A DNA stretch of 64,000 nucleotides, taken from CAWGLW01 sp963823525 (GTDB lineage Bacteria > Pseudomonadota > Gammaproteobacteria > Steroidobacterales > Steroidobacteraceae). The notes below the pieces were generated by a model. It saw only the letters and a program-made list of their open reading frames with translations. It searched no databases and was not told the DNA's origin. Shown here one piece after another: positions 53,699-61,896 of the stretch. The number at the start of each line of letters is the position of its first letter. Within the stretch, counting starts at the first letter, position 1. Location: the NCBI GenBank assembly GCA_963823525.1, contig CAWGLW010000004.1, positions 248,001 through 312,000 of the forward strand. The letters are read 5' to 3'. Position numbers and translations under genes: made by a program.

Positions 53699-54217
53699 AT
53701 GTCCATTCTAAGACGCGCCCTGCTGCCACTGGCAGCCATTGTTCTGGCCGTCTCCGCGCCAGCCATCCAGGCCAAGTCGACCTTCAGCGCCGAATTAAGC
53801 GGTGCGGCCCATTTGCCCGAACCCAACACCACGCCGGCCTCGGGCACCCTCTCGCTGACCATCAGCGATGACGGCAGCAAGCTGACCTACAAGCTGGACG
53901 TCAAAAACCTGTCCAACGTGGTTGCGGCAGACCTGCACCTGGGACCGGACAGCGCCAACGGGCCACTGGTCGCGAGATTGTTCCCGCGTGGAAAAGCAAA
54001 GGCCTGGCTCTACCCCTATTCCGGCACGCTTGCGGAGGGCGTGATCGATGCGGGCGACCTGATCGGCCCGCTGCTGGGCTCGAGTCTTAGCGACCTGATC
54101 GAGGAAATCCGCGCCGGAAACACATACGTCAACGTCCATACCAACGATGGCATCGATCCGCCAGACACGGGTCCGGGTGACTTCACGCTCGGCGAGATCC
54201 GGGGCCAGATACAGTAG
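53699..54217 (+). CDS. Exported CHRD-domain protein
   Basis: A 172-residue periplasmic or secreted protein. The signal peptide is cleaved after AIQAKS near residue 22. The rest is a CHRD domain, named after chordin: FSAELSGAAHLPEPNTTPASG at the start, then LTYKLDVKNL, ADLHLGPDSANGPLVARLF and NTYVNVHTNDGIDPPD, ending ELGIRGQI-like TLGEIRGQIQ. Bacterial single-CHRD proteins are common and of unknown role. The start is the ATG at 53699, with AGGAG five bases before it; a GTG and an ATG just upstream are too close to the site. Confidence 0.85.
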   Translation: MSILRRALLPLAAIVLAVSAPAIQAKSTFSAELSGAAHLPEPNTTPASGTLSLTISDDGSKLTYKLDVKNLSNVVAADLHLGPDSANGPLVARLFPRGKAKAWLYPYSGTLAEGVIDAGDLIGPLLGSSLSDLIEEIRAGNTYVNVHTNDGIDPPDTGPGDFTLGEIRGQIQ

Positions 54218-54280
54218 GTCGCCATCCGCGCAGGTCCGCCGCGGGGGGTACTGCGGCGGATCTTATGTCGCCTCGTATTT

Positions 54281-54292
54281 GCCCTGCAGGGC
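54281..54292. other. 12-bp palindrome downstream of the CHRD gene
   Basis: GCCCTGCAGGGC, about 64 bp after the CHRD stop and 68 bp before the next gene. It may be a regulatory or terminating element; no T run accompanies it on the plus strand. Confidence 0.25.
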
Positions 54293-54311
54293 GCGACTGG
54301 CCTACTCTTGC

Positions 54312-54338
54312 CTGACGCGGTTGGAAAACCGCGGTCAG
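54312..54338 (+). other. Leader hairpin with GNRA loop before the small membrane protein
   Basis: CTGA-CGCGGTT pairs with AACCGCG-g-TCAG over 11 bp with one bulge, closed by a GGAA tetraloop, which is of the stable GNRA class. It ends 22 bp before the start at 54361 and could be a transcript-stabilising or translation-controlling leader, or a hairpin terminator for CHRD without a T tract. Confidence 0.4.
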
Positions 54339-54360
54339 AATAAGGAAACAGGGGACGATC

Positions 54361-54711
54361 ATGAAGGGGTTGCTCATCATCGTCGGCATTGCTGCGATGG
54401 CCCTGCTTACGACGGCGGCGACAACGCAGGCTCAGTCGGCCGGGGCACAGGACATCGTGCAGCTCTACGCCGCCAATGGCCTGACCGACGCCGGCAGGCT
54501 GCAGGTTAAAGATCCGCTTGGGGGAGGCTCCGTGCCCAGCGTACCCGAGCCAGACGCCGGCGACCCGCCGAGAATCTACAGCCCCCTGGCGCTGCTCGCG
54601 ATCCTCGCGGCGATTGCGCTGCTGACCCTGGCCGTCGTCATACTGATTCGCAAGGGATTGAGGGAAGGCTCGCGCAGCGGCCGAAGGCGCCGTCGCGCAC
54701 GGCTTGCATGA
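54361..54711 (+). CDS. Small exported membrane protein of unknown function
   Basis: A 116-residue protein with a signal peptide (LLIIVGIAAMALLTTAATT, cleaved near QAQS), a short acidic stretch rich in Pro, Gly and Asp (PSVPEPDAGDPPR), a second membrane helix (LALLAILAAIALLTLAVVI, about 77-97) and a strongly basic end (RSGRRRRRARLA). The signal-helix-Arg plan resembles proteins with C-terminal sorting tails, but no PEP or IPTL motif is at the expected place. Preceded by AAGGAA and the leader hairpin at 54312. No family recognised. Confidence 0.6.
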   Translation: MKGLLIIVGIAAMALLTTAATTQAQSAGAQDIVQLYAANGLTDAGRLQVKDPLGGGSVPSVPEPDAGDPPRIYSPLALLAILAAIALLTLAVVILIRKGLREGSRSGRRRRRARLA

Positions 54712-54739
54712 GAGCAGTCATGACCGGCACGGACAAATG

Positions 54740-55567
54740 CTACGGGCACAAGCCGAACACGCGCATCGCGTTGCCGGAAAGAAAGGCATCCTGCACCGCC
54801 GGGGCCAGTGCGAGCGTTTCGAGCGAATCGAGCGCCTTTTGCGGCGCGATCATTGGCCAGTTCGAGCCGAACATCACCTTCTCGCGGCCGTGCCCTCGGA
54901 GATAGGCCACCAGTTCCGCCGGATAGCGCTGCACGGTGTAGGCAGAGGTATCGATGTAGACGTTGCGATGTTTTGTTGCGACCGCAATCATCTCGGCGGC
55001 CCATGGATAGCCGATATGACCGCAAACAATCGACAAATCCGGAAAGTCGAGCGCTACCTGGTCGATATAAGGAATCGGCCGTCCCGGCTCGGAGGGCATC
55101 AGCGGCCCAGTGTGGCCGACCTGAGTACAGAACGGCACCTCGAGTTCGCAGCACTCGCTGAAGACCGGATAAAAACGCGCATGCGTGGGCGGCAGCGCCC
55201 ACAGCCAGGGCAGGACGCGAATGGCGCGAAAGCCGAGTTCGCAAATGCAGCGACGAATCTCACGCACCGCTTCGCGCGGCCGGGATATATCCACGGATCC
55301 GACGCCGATCAGACGATCCGGCGCCGCAGCAACAAACCCGGCGACTTCGTCGTTGGAGATCAGTGTCACCCCCGGGCCCACCCAGGCACTGATCAGACTG
55401 CGGTCGATGCCGCCGGCGTCCATCGCCGCGAGTGTGACCGCAACCGGCCATTGCGCTGCCGGTGCGCCGGCGATTTGCTCAGACTTCGTCCATCGCCGCA
55501 ACGATTCGAACATCGGGTGTGCGAGATGGCGTGCGGTAGGATGCTGACTCCAGGCATCGATGATCAC
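54740..55567 (-). CDS. Amidohydrolase family protein (Amidohydrolase_2 type)
   Basis: A 275-residue TIM-barrel hydrolase or decarboxylase of the ACMSD-like family. The barrel starts MIIDAWSQHP, where the family usually has an HxH metal pair, here only AWSQH. Later landmarks are VCGHIGYPWAAEMIAVA (metal His) and VMFGSNWPMIAPQKAL, with Asn in place of the usual Asp (GSDWP in the family). These substitutions suggest a changed metal site or a non-hydrolytic role. It lies alone on the minus strand, converging with the small membrane protein gene. Confidence 0.8.
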   Translation of the reverse strand: MIIDAWSQHPTARHLAHPMFESLRRWTKSEQIAGAPAAQWPVAVTLAAMDAGGIDRSLISAWVGPGVTLISNDEVAGFVAAAPDRLIGVGSVDISRPREAVREIRRCICELGFRAIRVLPWLWALPPTHARFYPVFSECCELEVPFCTQVGHTGPLMPSEPGRPIPYIDQVALDFPDLSIVCGHIGYPWAAEMIAVATKHRNVYIDTSAYTVQRYPAELVAYLRGHGREKVMFGSNWPMIAPQKALDSLETLALAPAVQDAFLSGNAMRVFGLCP

Positions 55568-55656
55568 GCAAAATACCCCTCGATTCGTAGATTTCGATCC
55601 ATCGGGCTAGTATGCACCCGACCTTACCGTAATGACCCGGCACCCGGGAGGCGACA

Positions 55657-56025
55657 ATGGAAGGCCGCAAGTTGACGGATCCAGACGAAGCGAAGTCAGA
55701 AGAGAAGTCGGAGACCGTCCTGCAGGAGTCGATCGACGATTCCGACGAGGTCGTGCAACTGACGGATCTCCATACGTTTGCCGATGCCCTGGCCGATGAC
55801 CTGGATGACGACGACCCGGGCTATGAGCTGCCAGCCATCAAGCGGCTGCCCGATGGCATCGAGGTGACCGAGCGCCCGCTCGGCCACGCAAAGGCTCAGT
55901 GGCTGCTGCAGGTGCGCTGTGAATGCGGCCGGCGCTGGTTTGAACTGCAGGAAGTTGAAACCGCGACCTGCCCGCGATGCAAGACCTTCCTGGTCGTCAA
56001 GGTCGAGGGCAGCAAGCGGACCTGA
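55657..56025 (+). CDS. Acidic protein with C-terminal CxCGRRWF zinc ribbon
   Basis: A 122-residue soluble protein. The first 75 residues are strongly acidic and probably disordered (DADDLDDDDPGYELP-like). The last 30 form a four-Cys ribbon: CECGRRWFELQEVETATCPRC, that is C-x-C and C-x-x-C pairs 17 residues apart that can bind zinc. A related ribbon ends the protein at 61418-61738. Function unknown; the acidic half could mimic nucleic acid or bind a basic partner. The start ATG follows GGGAGG at a fair distance. Confidence 0.7.
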   Translation: MEGRKLTDPDEAKSEEKSETVLQESIDDSDEVVQLTDLHTFADALADDLDDDDPGYELPAIKRLPDGIEVTERPLGHAKAQWLLQVRCECGRRWFELQEVETATCPRCKTFLVVKVEGSKRT

Positions 56026-56030
56026 CGCCT

Positions 56031-56726
56031 TCAGTCTCGGGCGACGATTGACTGAAGCGGCACCCGGGCCGAGCCGCTTCGATCGGCCATCTGCGCAAGA
56101 AACAGTTCAGCCGTCGCAATCGCGTCGCCCAGGGCGTCATGTACCGCGTGAGGTGGCAGGTTGTACTGCTCCCGCAGCGCCCCGAGTCGCAGCGCCCCGG
56201 CAGGCGCCGCCTTGACGCGTCTTGCATAGGACTGGCGCGCCAGCACCAGCGTGTCGACAGTGGGTACCGACAGGCCCGTGCCGAAAACGTGCTTGCAGGC
56301 GGCGTCAAGAAAGCCGATTTCGGTTGCGGCGTAGTGGGCGATCAGCACGCAACCTTTCAATGCGCCGAGCAGCGCGGCCAGCATCGCGGGCAGCGTCTCC
56401 CCGCGCGCCGACTCATCGTCCGTGATCGCATGCAGTACCGCGCTCGGCTCGGGCATCGGAATCGACGTCCGGAGGATGCGATGATCGGCCGAACCGAGCA
56501 CGATGGCCTGGTTCTGGAGCCGGACCCAACCGGCGCTGACGATCTGATCGTGACCCGGGTCGCGTCCGGTCGTCTCAAGGTCGACGGCCAGGAACGAAGT
56601 GCGTCGCCAGTCGGTCTTTCCGGGCGGAACAGGCGCATCATAGAAGTCCCGCAGCGCGCCGGGCCCGGCCGATCTTGCGAGGCGGCCGCGGCGCAGCCTC
56701 ATGAGCCACCACAATGCGCTGTTCAC
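56031..56726 (-). CDS. DnaQ-like 3'-5' exonuclease
   Basis: A 231-residue DEDDh exonuclease. Exo I is FLAVDLETTGRDP with the first Asp and Glu, Exo II is in VLIAHYAATEIGFLD, and Exo III is LPPHAVHDALGDAIATAEL with the His and Asp of the DEDDh class. The N-terminal 45 residues hold a basic start (RLRRGRLARSAG) not typical of DnaQ proper. Its start overlaps the stop of the DUF294 gene by 4 bp (ATGA), so the two are translationally coupled; pairing of these two families is common in proteobacteria, though the joint role is not established. Confidence 0.88.
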   Translation of the reverse strand: MNSALWWLMRLRRGRLARSAGPGALRDFYDAPVPPGKTDWRRTSFLAVDLETTGRDPGHDQIVSAGWVRLQNQAIVLGSADHRILRTSIPMPEPSAVLHAITDDESARGETLPAMLAALLGALKGCVLIAHYAATEIGFLDAACKHVFGTGLSVPTVDTLVLARQSYARRVKAAPAGALRLGALREQYNLPPHAVHDALGDAIATAELFLAQMADRSGSARVPLQSIVARD

Positions 56727-58660
56727 AGTGGCAATCGGCCGTGGTAAGCGGCCCGGAGGGATTCCTGTACCGTGGTGACAGCCGCGAACGCGTCCTTGAG
56801 GTGCCTTCGCTCCAGGTCGATCAGCGCGGCTGGGGCCACGCGATTGTCAACGGCCTCATTGCGCCGCAGGCAATCGGCCTGGTGCAAAGCGCGCAAAGTG
56901 CCGATGAACTCGAACGCCACGCGCAGGTTGTCGGCACCGTCCTCGCTCAGTAGCCCGGACGATACTGCCGCGTGCAGGCGGTCTTCTGTCTCGACCATGG
57001 CCGCGGCGGAACGCAGCGCGTAGAACCTCGCCAGGTCCACGATCGGGATCAGGCCCTGCACCTTGAGATCAACGGTTCCCTCCTGCTGTTCATCGTGAGT
57101 CAGCACGAAGCGCCTGAAGAAGCCCAGTGGGGGACGGGCACCGAGTGCATGGCCCGCGAGGTGGGCGAGAAACGATTCGTTGTCCGCGCAACGCGGGAGT
57201 TCAGATCTCATCAGGGCATCGCGCAGTGAGTCCTCACCCCAGACCGTCCGCATGTCGAAGAAGTTCGCGACCAGCGTCGCGGACGTGTGATCGGCATGAT
57301 CAACCCAGCTGCGCAGGTACTCGTGCCAGCGGCTTACCGGCTGACGCCAGCGTGGATTCGATGCCATCACTTCGCCAGGACACAAGCGAAAACCGCAAGT
57401 CGCGAGACCTGAATTGACGAACCGGGCCAGCTCATCGAAATAGACACCCTGCGTGGCCTCCTCGTAGGCATCGTCGAGGATCATTGAATTGTCCTGATCC
57501 GAACCCACACCGAGCTCGCCGCGCCCCTGCGATCCCGTGGCTATCCATGCGAACGGGACTGGCGGTGACCCCTGTCGATCAATCGCCAGTTCGATCAGCC
57601 GCCGGGTAGCTGCATCGGCTACGGCTGTGATCGCGTGGCCGAGCTGCCTCGCGGTGGCGTGCGCGGCCATCAACTGCAGGTGCAGTTCACGCATCTGCTC
57701 ACAGTCGGAACCGAGGGCCGAGACCGACGAAGCACGTCGAATGCGATCCGCCACGTGCAGGGGATTGCTGCTCTGCACGCGCAACAGATCGTGCGTTGAG
57801 ACGAGCCCGCAGAGACGATCGTCGTGCACGACCGGCAGATGATGCACACGATGCTCCGTCATTTTCAGAAGTGCATCGAACGCCGAAGCCTCGCGTGAGA
57901 TCGTGACCGGCGCCGCGGTCATGATCCGGCCCAGGGGCGTTGCCGGGTCGGCGGCCGCTGCGACGAAACGCGATCTGAGATCACGGTCGGTTACGATACC
58001 CCTGAGATTTCCCCCCTCGACGACCATCAGCGCCGAGACACGCTCACGGGTCATCAGACCGGCCGCATCGCAGACGCTCATTTCCGCACGCGCAGTGACC
58101 GGATCGCGGGCCAGAAGATCGCCCACCGCGAGCCGAAGCAGGTTGCCGCCAACGGGCGGCGCAGCGAGGATCGCGTCGCGTGCACCCTGCAGGCGGCCCT
58201 TTAGCGTTTGTTCGAAACTCGCGTTGAATCGTGCGTCCGCCTCGCGCAGCGCGTCCAGCTCATCGGCGGGCAGAACGTAGAGCAGTGTGTCCTCGATCGC
58301 CACGCCACTGCAGCGGGCATCCCTGACCGCCGCCTCGGCCGCTTCGTCGCAGTGCTCGCCCTCCGCCAGTCTCGCGATCAGTACGCCCGACTCGGCGCGT
58401 ATCTCCACCGCGCCCTTGCGCAGCAGATAAAATGCCCGCGGGTCCTCGTCATCCGGCGGAAAGCGCGTACCGCGACGCAGGTACCGCACGGTAAATCGAC
58501 CCGGCAATTCATCGAGTGTTGCCGGCGGCAGCAAGGCGAAAGGCTGGCATCGCGCCAGGAAGTCGCGTATGTCGCGCAGTTCCCCGACCAAGAGCGTGCT
58601 CCACGGAACCTCGACCCATGTTCCGCCCGCCCCTGCCGCGAATGCAAGAGGAGGATCCAC
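56723..58660 (-). CDS. DUF294 putative nucleotidyltransferase with cNMP-binding and CBS domains
   Basis: A roughly 645-residue multidomain protein. The N-terminal part (ELRDIRDFLARCQPFALLP, then LLRKGAVEIR) is a cyclic nucleotide-binding-like domain. A CBS pair follows (DLLARDPVTARAEMSVCD and HRVHHLPVVHDDRLCGLVS). Next is the DUF294 nucleotidyltransferase: IATGSQGRGELGVGSDQDNS has the GS..D.D site. The C-terminal DUF294_C ends AAYHGRLPL. The start is uncertain: GTG 58660 with GGAAGGA before it lies near where the family begins, while ATG 58750 falls in the loop of a terminator-like hairpin and a longer frame from 58885 crosses that hairpin. Confidence 0.85.
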   Translation of the reverse strand: MDPPLAFAAGAGGTWVEVPWSTLLVGELRDIRDFLARCQPFALLPPATLDELPGRFTVRYLRRGTRFPPDDEDPRAFYLLRKGAVEIRAESGVLIARLAEGEHCDEAAEAAVRDARCSGVAIEDTLLYVLPADELDALREADARFNASFEQTLKGRLQGARDAILAAPPVGGNLLRLAVGDLLARDPVTARAEMSVCDAAGLMTRERVSALMVVEGGNLRGIVTDRDLRSRFVAAAADPATPLGRIMTAAPVTISREASAFDALLKMTEHRVHHLPVVHDDRLCGLVSTHDLLRVQSSNPLHVADRIRRASSVSALGSDCEQMRELHLQLMAAHATARQLGHAITAVADAATRRLIELAIDRQGSPPVPFAWIATGSQGRGELGVGSDQDNSMILDDAYEEATQGVYFDELARFVNSGLATCGFRLCPGEVMASNPRWRQPVSRWHEYLRSWVDHADHTSATLVANFFDMRTVWGEDSLRDALMRSELPRCADNESFLAHLAGHALGARPPLGFFRRFVLTHDEQQEGTVDLKVQGLIPIVDLARFYALRSAAAMVETEDRLHAAVSSGLLSEDGADNLRVAFEFIGTLRALHQADCLRRNEAVDNRVAPAALIDLERRHLKDAFAAVTTVQESLRAAYHGRLPL

Positions 58661-59004
58661 GGGTCCTTCCGCACGGCCGGCCTCCGTGCGCAGTCCCTGT
58701 CGCCATAGCCGGGCACGGCGTAAGTCCGGTGCAAAAGAAAGCCCCGGCATGGCCGGGGCTTCTCGGTTGGTGGCACCGCTCGACGCGCCGCGCAGCTGGG
58801 TCGATGACTCAGCAATTCGTGGCGCAACGCACCGGGCGGGCCGGTTCAGTTGCAAATGCGAATTGCAAACGAGGCAGCAACTCAAACACAGCGTGAACCG
58901 GGCCGCAATACGAATTCAACATAAGGGCCCACCGATGAGAATCCCGAAGCCTGCGCATGACGGCGGGACGTCGGAACCGCGCTCAGCCATCCAACGATTC
59001 GCAA
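58661..59004. other. Intergenic DNA between the first PEP-CTERM gene and the DUF294 gene
   Basis: It holds the terminator at 58732-58761 and, further upstream, two TTGCAA motifs seven bases apart (around 58850), which may form part of a control site. No other gene was found. Confidence 0.4.
58732..58761 (-). terminator. Intrinsic terminator downstream of the first PEP-CTERM gene
   Basis: AAGCCCCGGC and GCCGGGGCTT form a perfect 10-bp stem with a three-base loop (58739-58761). On the minus strand TTTCTTTTG follows at once. It lies about 245 bp after the stop of the PEP-CTERM gene, so it ends that transcript or a leader upstream of the DUF294 gene. The possible start codon at 58750 is in its loop. 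Confidence 0.75.
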
Positions 59005-59604
59005 TCAGCGCAGCCTTCGACGCCGGGTCAGGGACAGACCCAAAAGCCCCAGGCCGAACAGCGCCAGTGTGCCCGGCTCCGGCGTCTGGACAGGCGGGTC
59101 CGAATCGTAGGTGAGCATCACCCGCACCGAGTCCTGATTATCGCTGTTGTTTGAATCCCAGTAGAAAAGCTCGAGCGTGCCCGTTGCCGGCGCCGCGCCG
59201 GAAAAACTGGTACCCAGCAGCAGGTAGACATCAGCGATCCGACCGACCAGCGCGCCAAACGGAGCCGTGAATCCATTCTGCGTCCACGGCGCAAAGGGCG
59301 CCCCGATCCGTGTGCCCTCGGGCTGCCCGGACTCATCCGAGCCGGTGGCGAAAAGGTCGACTATGAGCCCATCGGCGTTCGACCATCGCGGCAACGCACC
59401 GGCACTCCAGAGGTCACCCGAATCCACCGACACGGCAAACCGGTCTCCGGCCGTCAGACTGACACTCGCGAGCGGCGTACCGCCCGAGGAGCTGTTTTGC
59501 AGCGCGAATACGTCGACCGTCATGACGGCCGCCTGCAGCCCGCCGGAGAGCAGCAGCGAGAAAAGCAACATCGACAATTGGGCGCTTGTCTTTCTACGTT
59601 TCAT
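59005..59604 (-). CDS. PEP-CTERM sorting-signal protein 1
   Basis: A 199-residue exported protein with an N-terminal signal peptide (SMLLFSLLLSGGLQAAV, cleaved near AA-VM) and a C-terminal exosortase tail: TPEPGTLALFGLGLLGLS followed by TRRRRLR, that is the PEP motif, a membrane helix and a basic end. Exosortase recognises this tail and the protein is processed and exported, often with exopolysaccharide. The mature part (about 120 residues) is beta-rich with low complexity in Gly, Ser and Asp. Start ATG 59604 was chosen; GGGGG lies upstream but the site is weak. A sigma-54 promoter is 45 bp upstream. No exosortase gene is in the window. Confidence 0.85.
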   Translation of the reverse strand: MKRRKTSAQLSMLLFSLLLSGGLQAAVMTVDVFALQNSSSGGTPLASVSLTAGDRFAVSVDSGDLWSAGALPRWSNADGLIVDLFATGSDESGQPEGTRIGAPFAPWTQNGFTAPFGALVGRIADVYLLLGTSFSGAAPATGTLELFYWDSNNSDNQDSVRVMLTYDSDPPVQTPEPGTLALFGLGLLGLSLTRRRRLR

Positions 59605-59645
59605 GGCCAACCCCCGTGCTGTGCATACCAACGCACTATGTAAGA

Positions 59646-59661
59646 CGCAAGATTCGTGCCC
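59646..59661 (-). promoter_or_regulatory. Sigma-54 (-24/-12) promoter of PEP-CTERM gene 1
   Basis: On the minus strand the sequence GGGCACGAATCTTGCG fits the RpoN consensus TGGCACGNNNNTTGCW in all invariant bases: GG at -24 and GC at -12, ten bases apart. Transcription would start near 59636, about 30 nt before the ATG at 59604. PEP-CTERM genes are known to be controlled by RpoN with the PrsK/PrsR two-component pair in other species. Confidence 0.75.
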
Positions 59662-59880
59662 GTTTCCAGAAATCTACTTCGATCAATCACTTGCGCTTGG
59701 CAGCGAAAGTCAGGAAACGCCGATATGTAAGAAGCATCGACGATTACGCGCCCGTCGCGGCTCCGTGCAAAGCCTGCCGGGAGAAATCGAGTACGCCGCG
59801 GGGAGTTGCACCGGACGGAAGCCACGCCGATTTGTGAGATCATCATAGATCGCAATCCCTGATGAATAGAGGACACCGGC

Positions 59881-61320
59881 ATGGCGCAGACGGCACAAAT
59901 ACGCGAATTTCCGGCCAGCACCCAATCCGAAGCGCAGCGAGTGCTCAATGCGCAACGTACGGCCTTTCTCAGGAACCCCTACCCCGAGATCGGTGAGCGC
60001 CGGGAAAACCTGCTGAAACTCGAACAGATCCTGGTGCGGAACCAGGAGGCGATCGCCGAGGCGATTTCCCGCGATTTCGGCAATCGGGCGATCCAGGAAA
60101 GCAAACTGCTGGAGTTGTTTCTCTCGATCGACGGCTTCCGCTACTGCCGCAAGCACCTGAAAAAATGGATGAAGCCTCAGAGCCGGGATGTGTCGATCTG
60201 GTTTGCCGGCGCTCAGAACCGCCTCTTCCCGCAACCCAAGGGCGTCGTTGGCGTCGTCGCGCCATGGAACTATCCCCTGTTCCTGGTCATGGGTCCGCTG
60301 GCCAGCGCGATGGCCGCGGGCAATCGCTGCATGGTCAAGATGGCAGCCAATTCCAGCAATCTCTGCACCCTGCTGCACAAGCTCATCGGCGAGCAGTTTG
60401 GCGAGGACACCCTGGCCATCCTGCCGGGCGTAAGGGGTTCGGAATTCTCGAGCCTGCCCTTCGATCACCTGATCTTTACCGGCTCGGCCGATACCGGACG
60501 CTCGGTCATGAAGGCCGCCGCCGAGAACCTCACGCCGGTCACGCTCGAACTCGGCGGCAAGTCACCGGCGATCGTCGCGCGCGACTTTGACATCAAGCTC
60601 GCGGCCAGCCGGATGCTGTTCGCAAAATTCATGAACGCGGGCCAGACATGTGTGGCACCGGACTATGCGTTTGTGCCGGCCGGCCAGGTCGACTCATTCG
60701 TGGCGGAGTCGCAGAACATACTCGCCCGTCGGTACCCCGACATCGGCAACGGCCAGTACACCTCGATCATCGATGACGACTCGTTCGACCGGCTGTTCGC
60801 GACGCTGGCCGACGCCGAAGCGAAGGGCGCTACGCTGGTCAACCTGGCGCCCGGCAAGCAGCCCGACAGAGCAACCCGACTTTTCCCGCCTCACCTGGTG
60901 CTCAATCCCGGCGACGACACGATCATCATGCGAGAGGAGATTTTTGGCCCGTTGCTGCCGGTGCGCAGTTACAAGACACTCGATGAAGTCATCGACTACA
61001 TCAACCGCCATGATCGACCGCTCGGTCTGTACCTGTTCAGTGACGACAAATCCGTACAGGAAAGGGTCATGAAGAACACACTGTCCGGCGGCGTCAGCAT
61101 CAACGAGTGTTCTTTCCATGTCGCGCAGCATGACCTGCCCTTTGGCGGCATTGGCGCCAGCGGCATGGGCCACTATCACGGCCACGAGGGTTTCCTCGAA
61201 TTCAGCAAGATGCGGCCCGTCTTCTCGCAGTTTCGTTACTCGGCCCTGCCGCTGCTGTACCCTCCGTACGGCAAGGTGTTCGAGCGCCTCTACAGCCTGA
61301 TGATCAAGCTGAAGTGGTAG
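59881..61320 (+). CDS. NAD(P)-dependent aldehyde dehydrogenase (coniferyl aldehyde dehydrogenase-like)
   Basis: A 479-residue aldehyde dehydrogenase. Motifs in order are VVAPWNYPLFLVMGPLASAM, FTGSADTGRSVMKAA (NAD binding), VTLELGGKSPAIV with the general-base Glu, and the active site FMNAGQTCVAPDYAFV with the catalytic Cys. EIFGPLLPV closes the domain. The GQTCVAPDY form is that of the coniferyl aldehyde dehydrogenase and long-chain aldehyde subfamily, so aldehydes from lignin or alkane metabolism are possible substrates. The start at 59881 has AGAGGA upstream. It stands alone between the two PEP-CTERM regions. Confidence 0.9.
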   Translation: MAQTAQIREFPASTQSEAQRVLNAQRTAFLRNPYPEIGERRENLLKLEQILVRNQEAIAEAISRDFGNRAIQESKLLELFLSIDGFRYCRKHLKKWMKPQSRDVSIWFAGAQNRLFPQPKGVVGVVAPWNYPLFLVMGPLASAMAAGNRCMVKMAANSSNLCTLLHKLIGEQFGEDTLAILPGVRGSEFSSLPFDHLIFTGSADTGRSVMKAAAENLTPVTLELGGKSPAIVARDFDIKLAASRMLFAKFMNAGQTCVAPDYAFVPAGQVDSFVAESQNILARRYPDIGNGQYTSIIDDDSFDRLFATLADAEAKGATLVNLAPGKQPDRATRLFPPHLVLNPGDDTIIMREEIFGPLLPVRSYKTLDEVIDYINRHDRPLGLYLFSDDKSVQERVMKNTLSGGVSINECSFHVAQHDLPFGGIGASGMGHYHGHEGFLEFSKMRPVFSQFRYSALPLLYPPYGKVFERLYSLMIKLKW

Positions 61321-61417
61321 CGAACTCAAACCAGTTTATCCCGCCATGCGGACTCCCGCATCGCTGGCAGCCGTCCGGGGCGATACCACGGCATCAGACT
61401 CGCGGCGAGGAGAGTCG

Positions 61418-61738
61418 TTATTGCAGGGTCGCCGCTGCAGACTCGCGGGGCTGCTCGAGCAGAACGGCCCGCGCGCATTTCGGACAGGTCTGGATACTCT
61501 CGAATTCCGTAGAAAACCATCGGCGACCGCAGGCACAGCGAATCGCATAGACGATTTCGACCTTTCCGCGCACCATCTCGCGCTCACGTACTTCGACTTC
61601 GTTCGTCGCGGCCGCCAGCCCCCGGGGCGCTCTGGCGCGATACGGACCCTGGGGTTCCTCGGGCACGTCTGAAGCACTTACGTAGGTCTCAGGCGCGAGA
61701 CGTTCGCGCACATCACCCAGCCATTGTCTGATCTTCAT
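61418..61738 (-). CDS. Small protein with CxCGRRWF zinc ribbon, second member
   Basis: A 106-residue cytoplasmic protein. The first 65 residues are charged and unfamiliar (MKIRQWLGDVRERLAPE). The end carries IRCACGRRWF and then TCPKCARAV, the same C-x-C...C-x-x-C arrangement as in the protein at 55657-56025, with the CxCGRRWF block identical apart from one residue. The N-terminal halves differ: that one is acidic, this one mixed. It converges with the aldehyde dehydrogenase gene. Confidence 0.68.
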   Translation of the reverse strand: MKIRQWLGDVRERLAPETYVSASDVPEEPQGPYRARAPRGLAAATNEVEVREREMVRGKVEIVYAIRCACGRRWFSTEFESIQTCPKCARAVLLEQPRESAAATLQ

Positions 61739-61847
61739 ATTTCGTTCTTTTTATTGTGTTTCGGCCCGCGTAAGCCGACTGCACTGCAAGCATTCTGACG
61801 CACCGGTCGGTCAGTGGAAGCGCCCCTGACCTCCGGATCGGAAGCCG

Positions 61848-61875
61848 GGAACCCCGGCACCAGGGCCGGGGTTCC
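61848..61875. terminator. Hairpin after PEP-CTERM gene 2
   Basis: GGAACCCCGGC and GCCGGGGTTCC pair perfectly over 11 bp with a six-base loop, 22 bp after the stop of the minus-strand PEP-CTERM gene. T tracts are missing, but its position and perfect stem suit a transcript end. It shares the CCCCGG core with the terminator at 58732-58761. Confidence 0.55.
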
Positions 61876-61896
61876 TCGTTGGGATGACAGCGGCAA

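Noticed and set aside
59680..59820. A possible cyclic-di-GMP riboswitch (GCAAAGCC-like element) upstream of the aldehyde dehydrogenase
   Set aside because: Only the short GCAAAGCC core fits; the receptor helices and the GGGACG part of the class I consensus are missing, so the match is weak.
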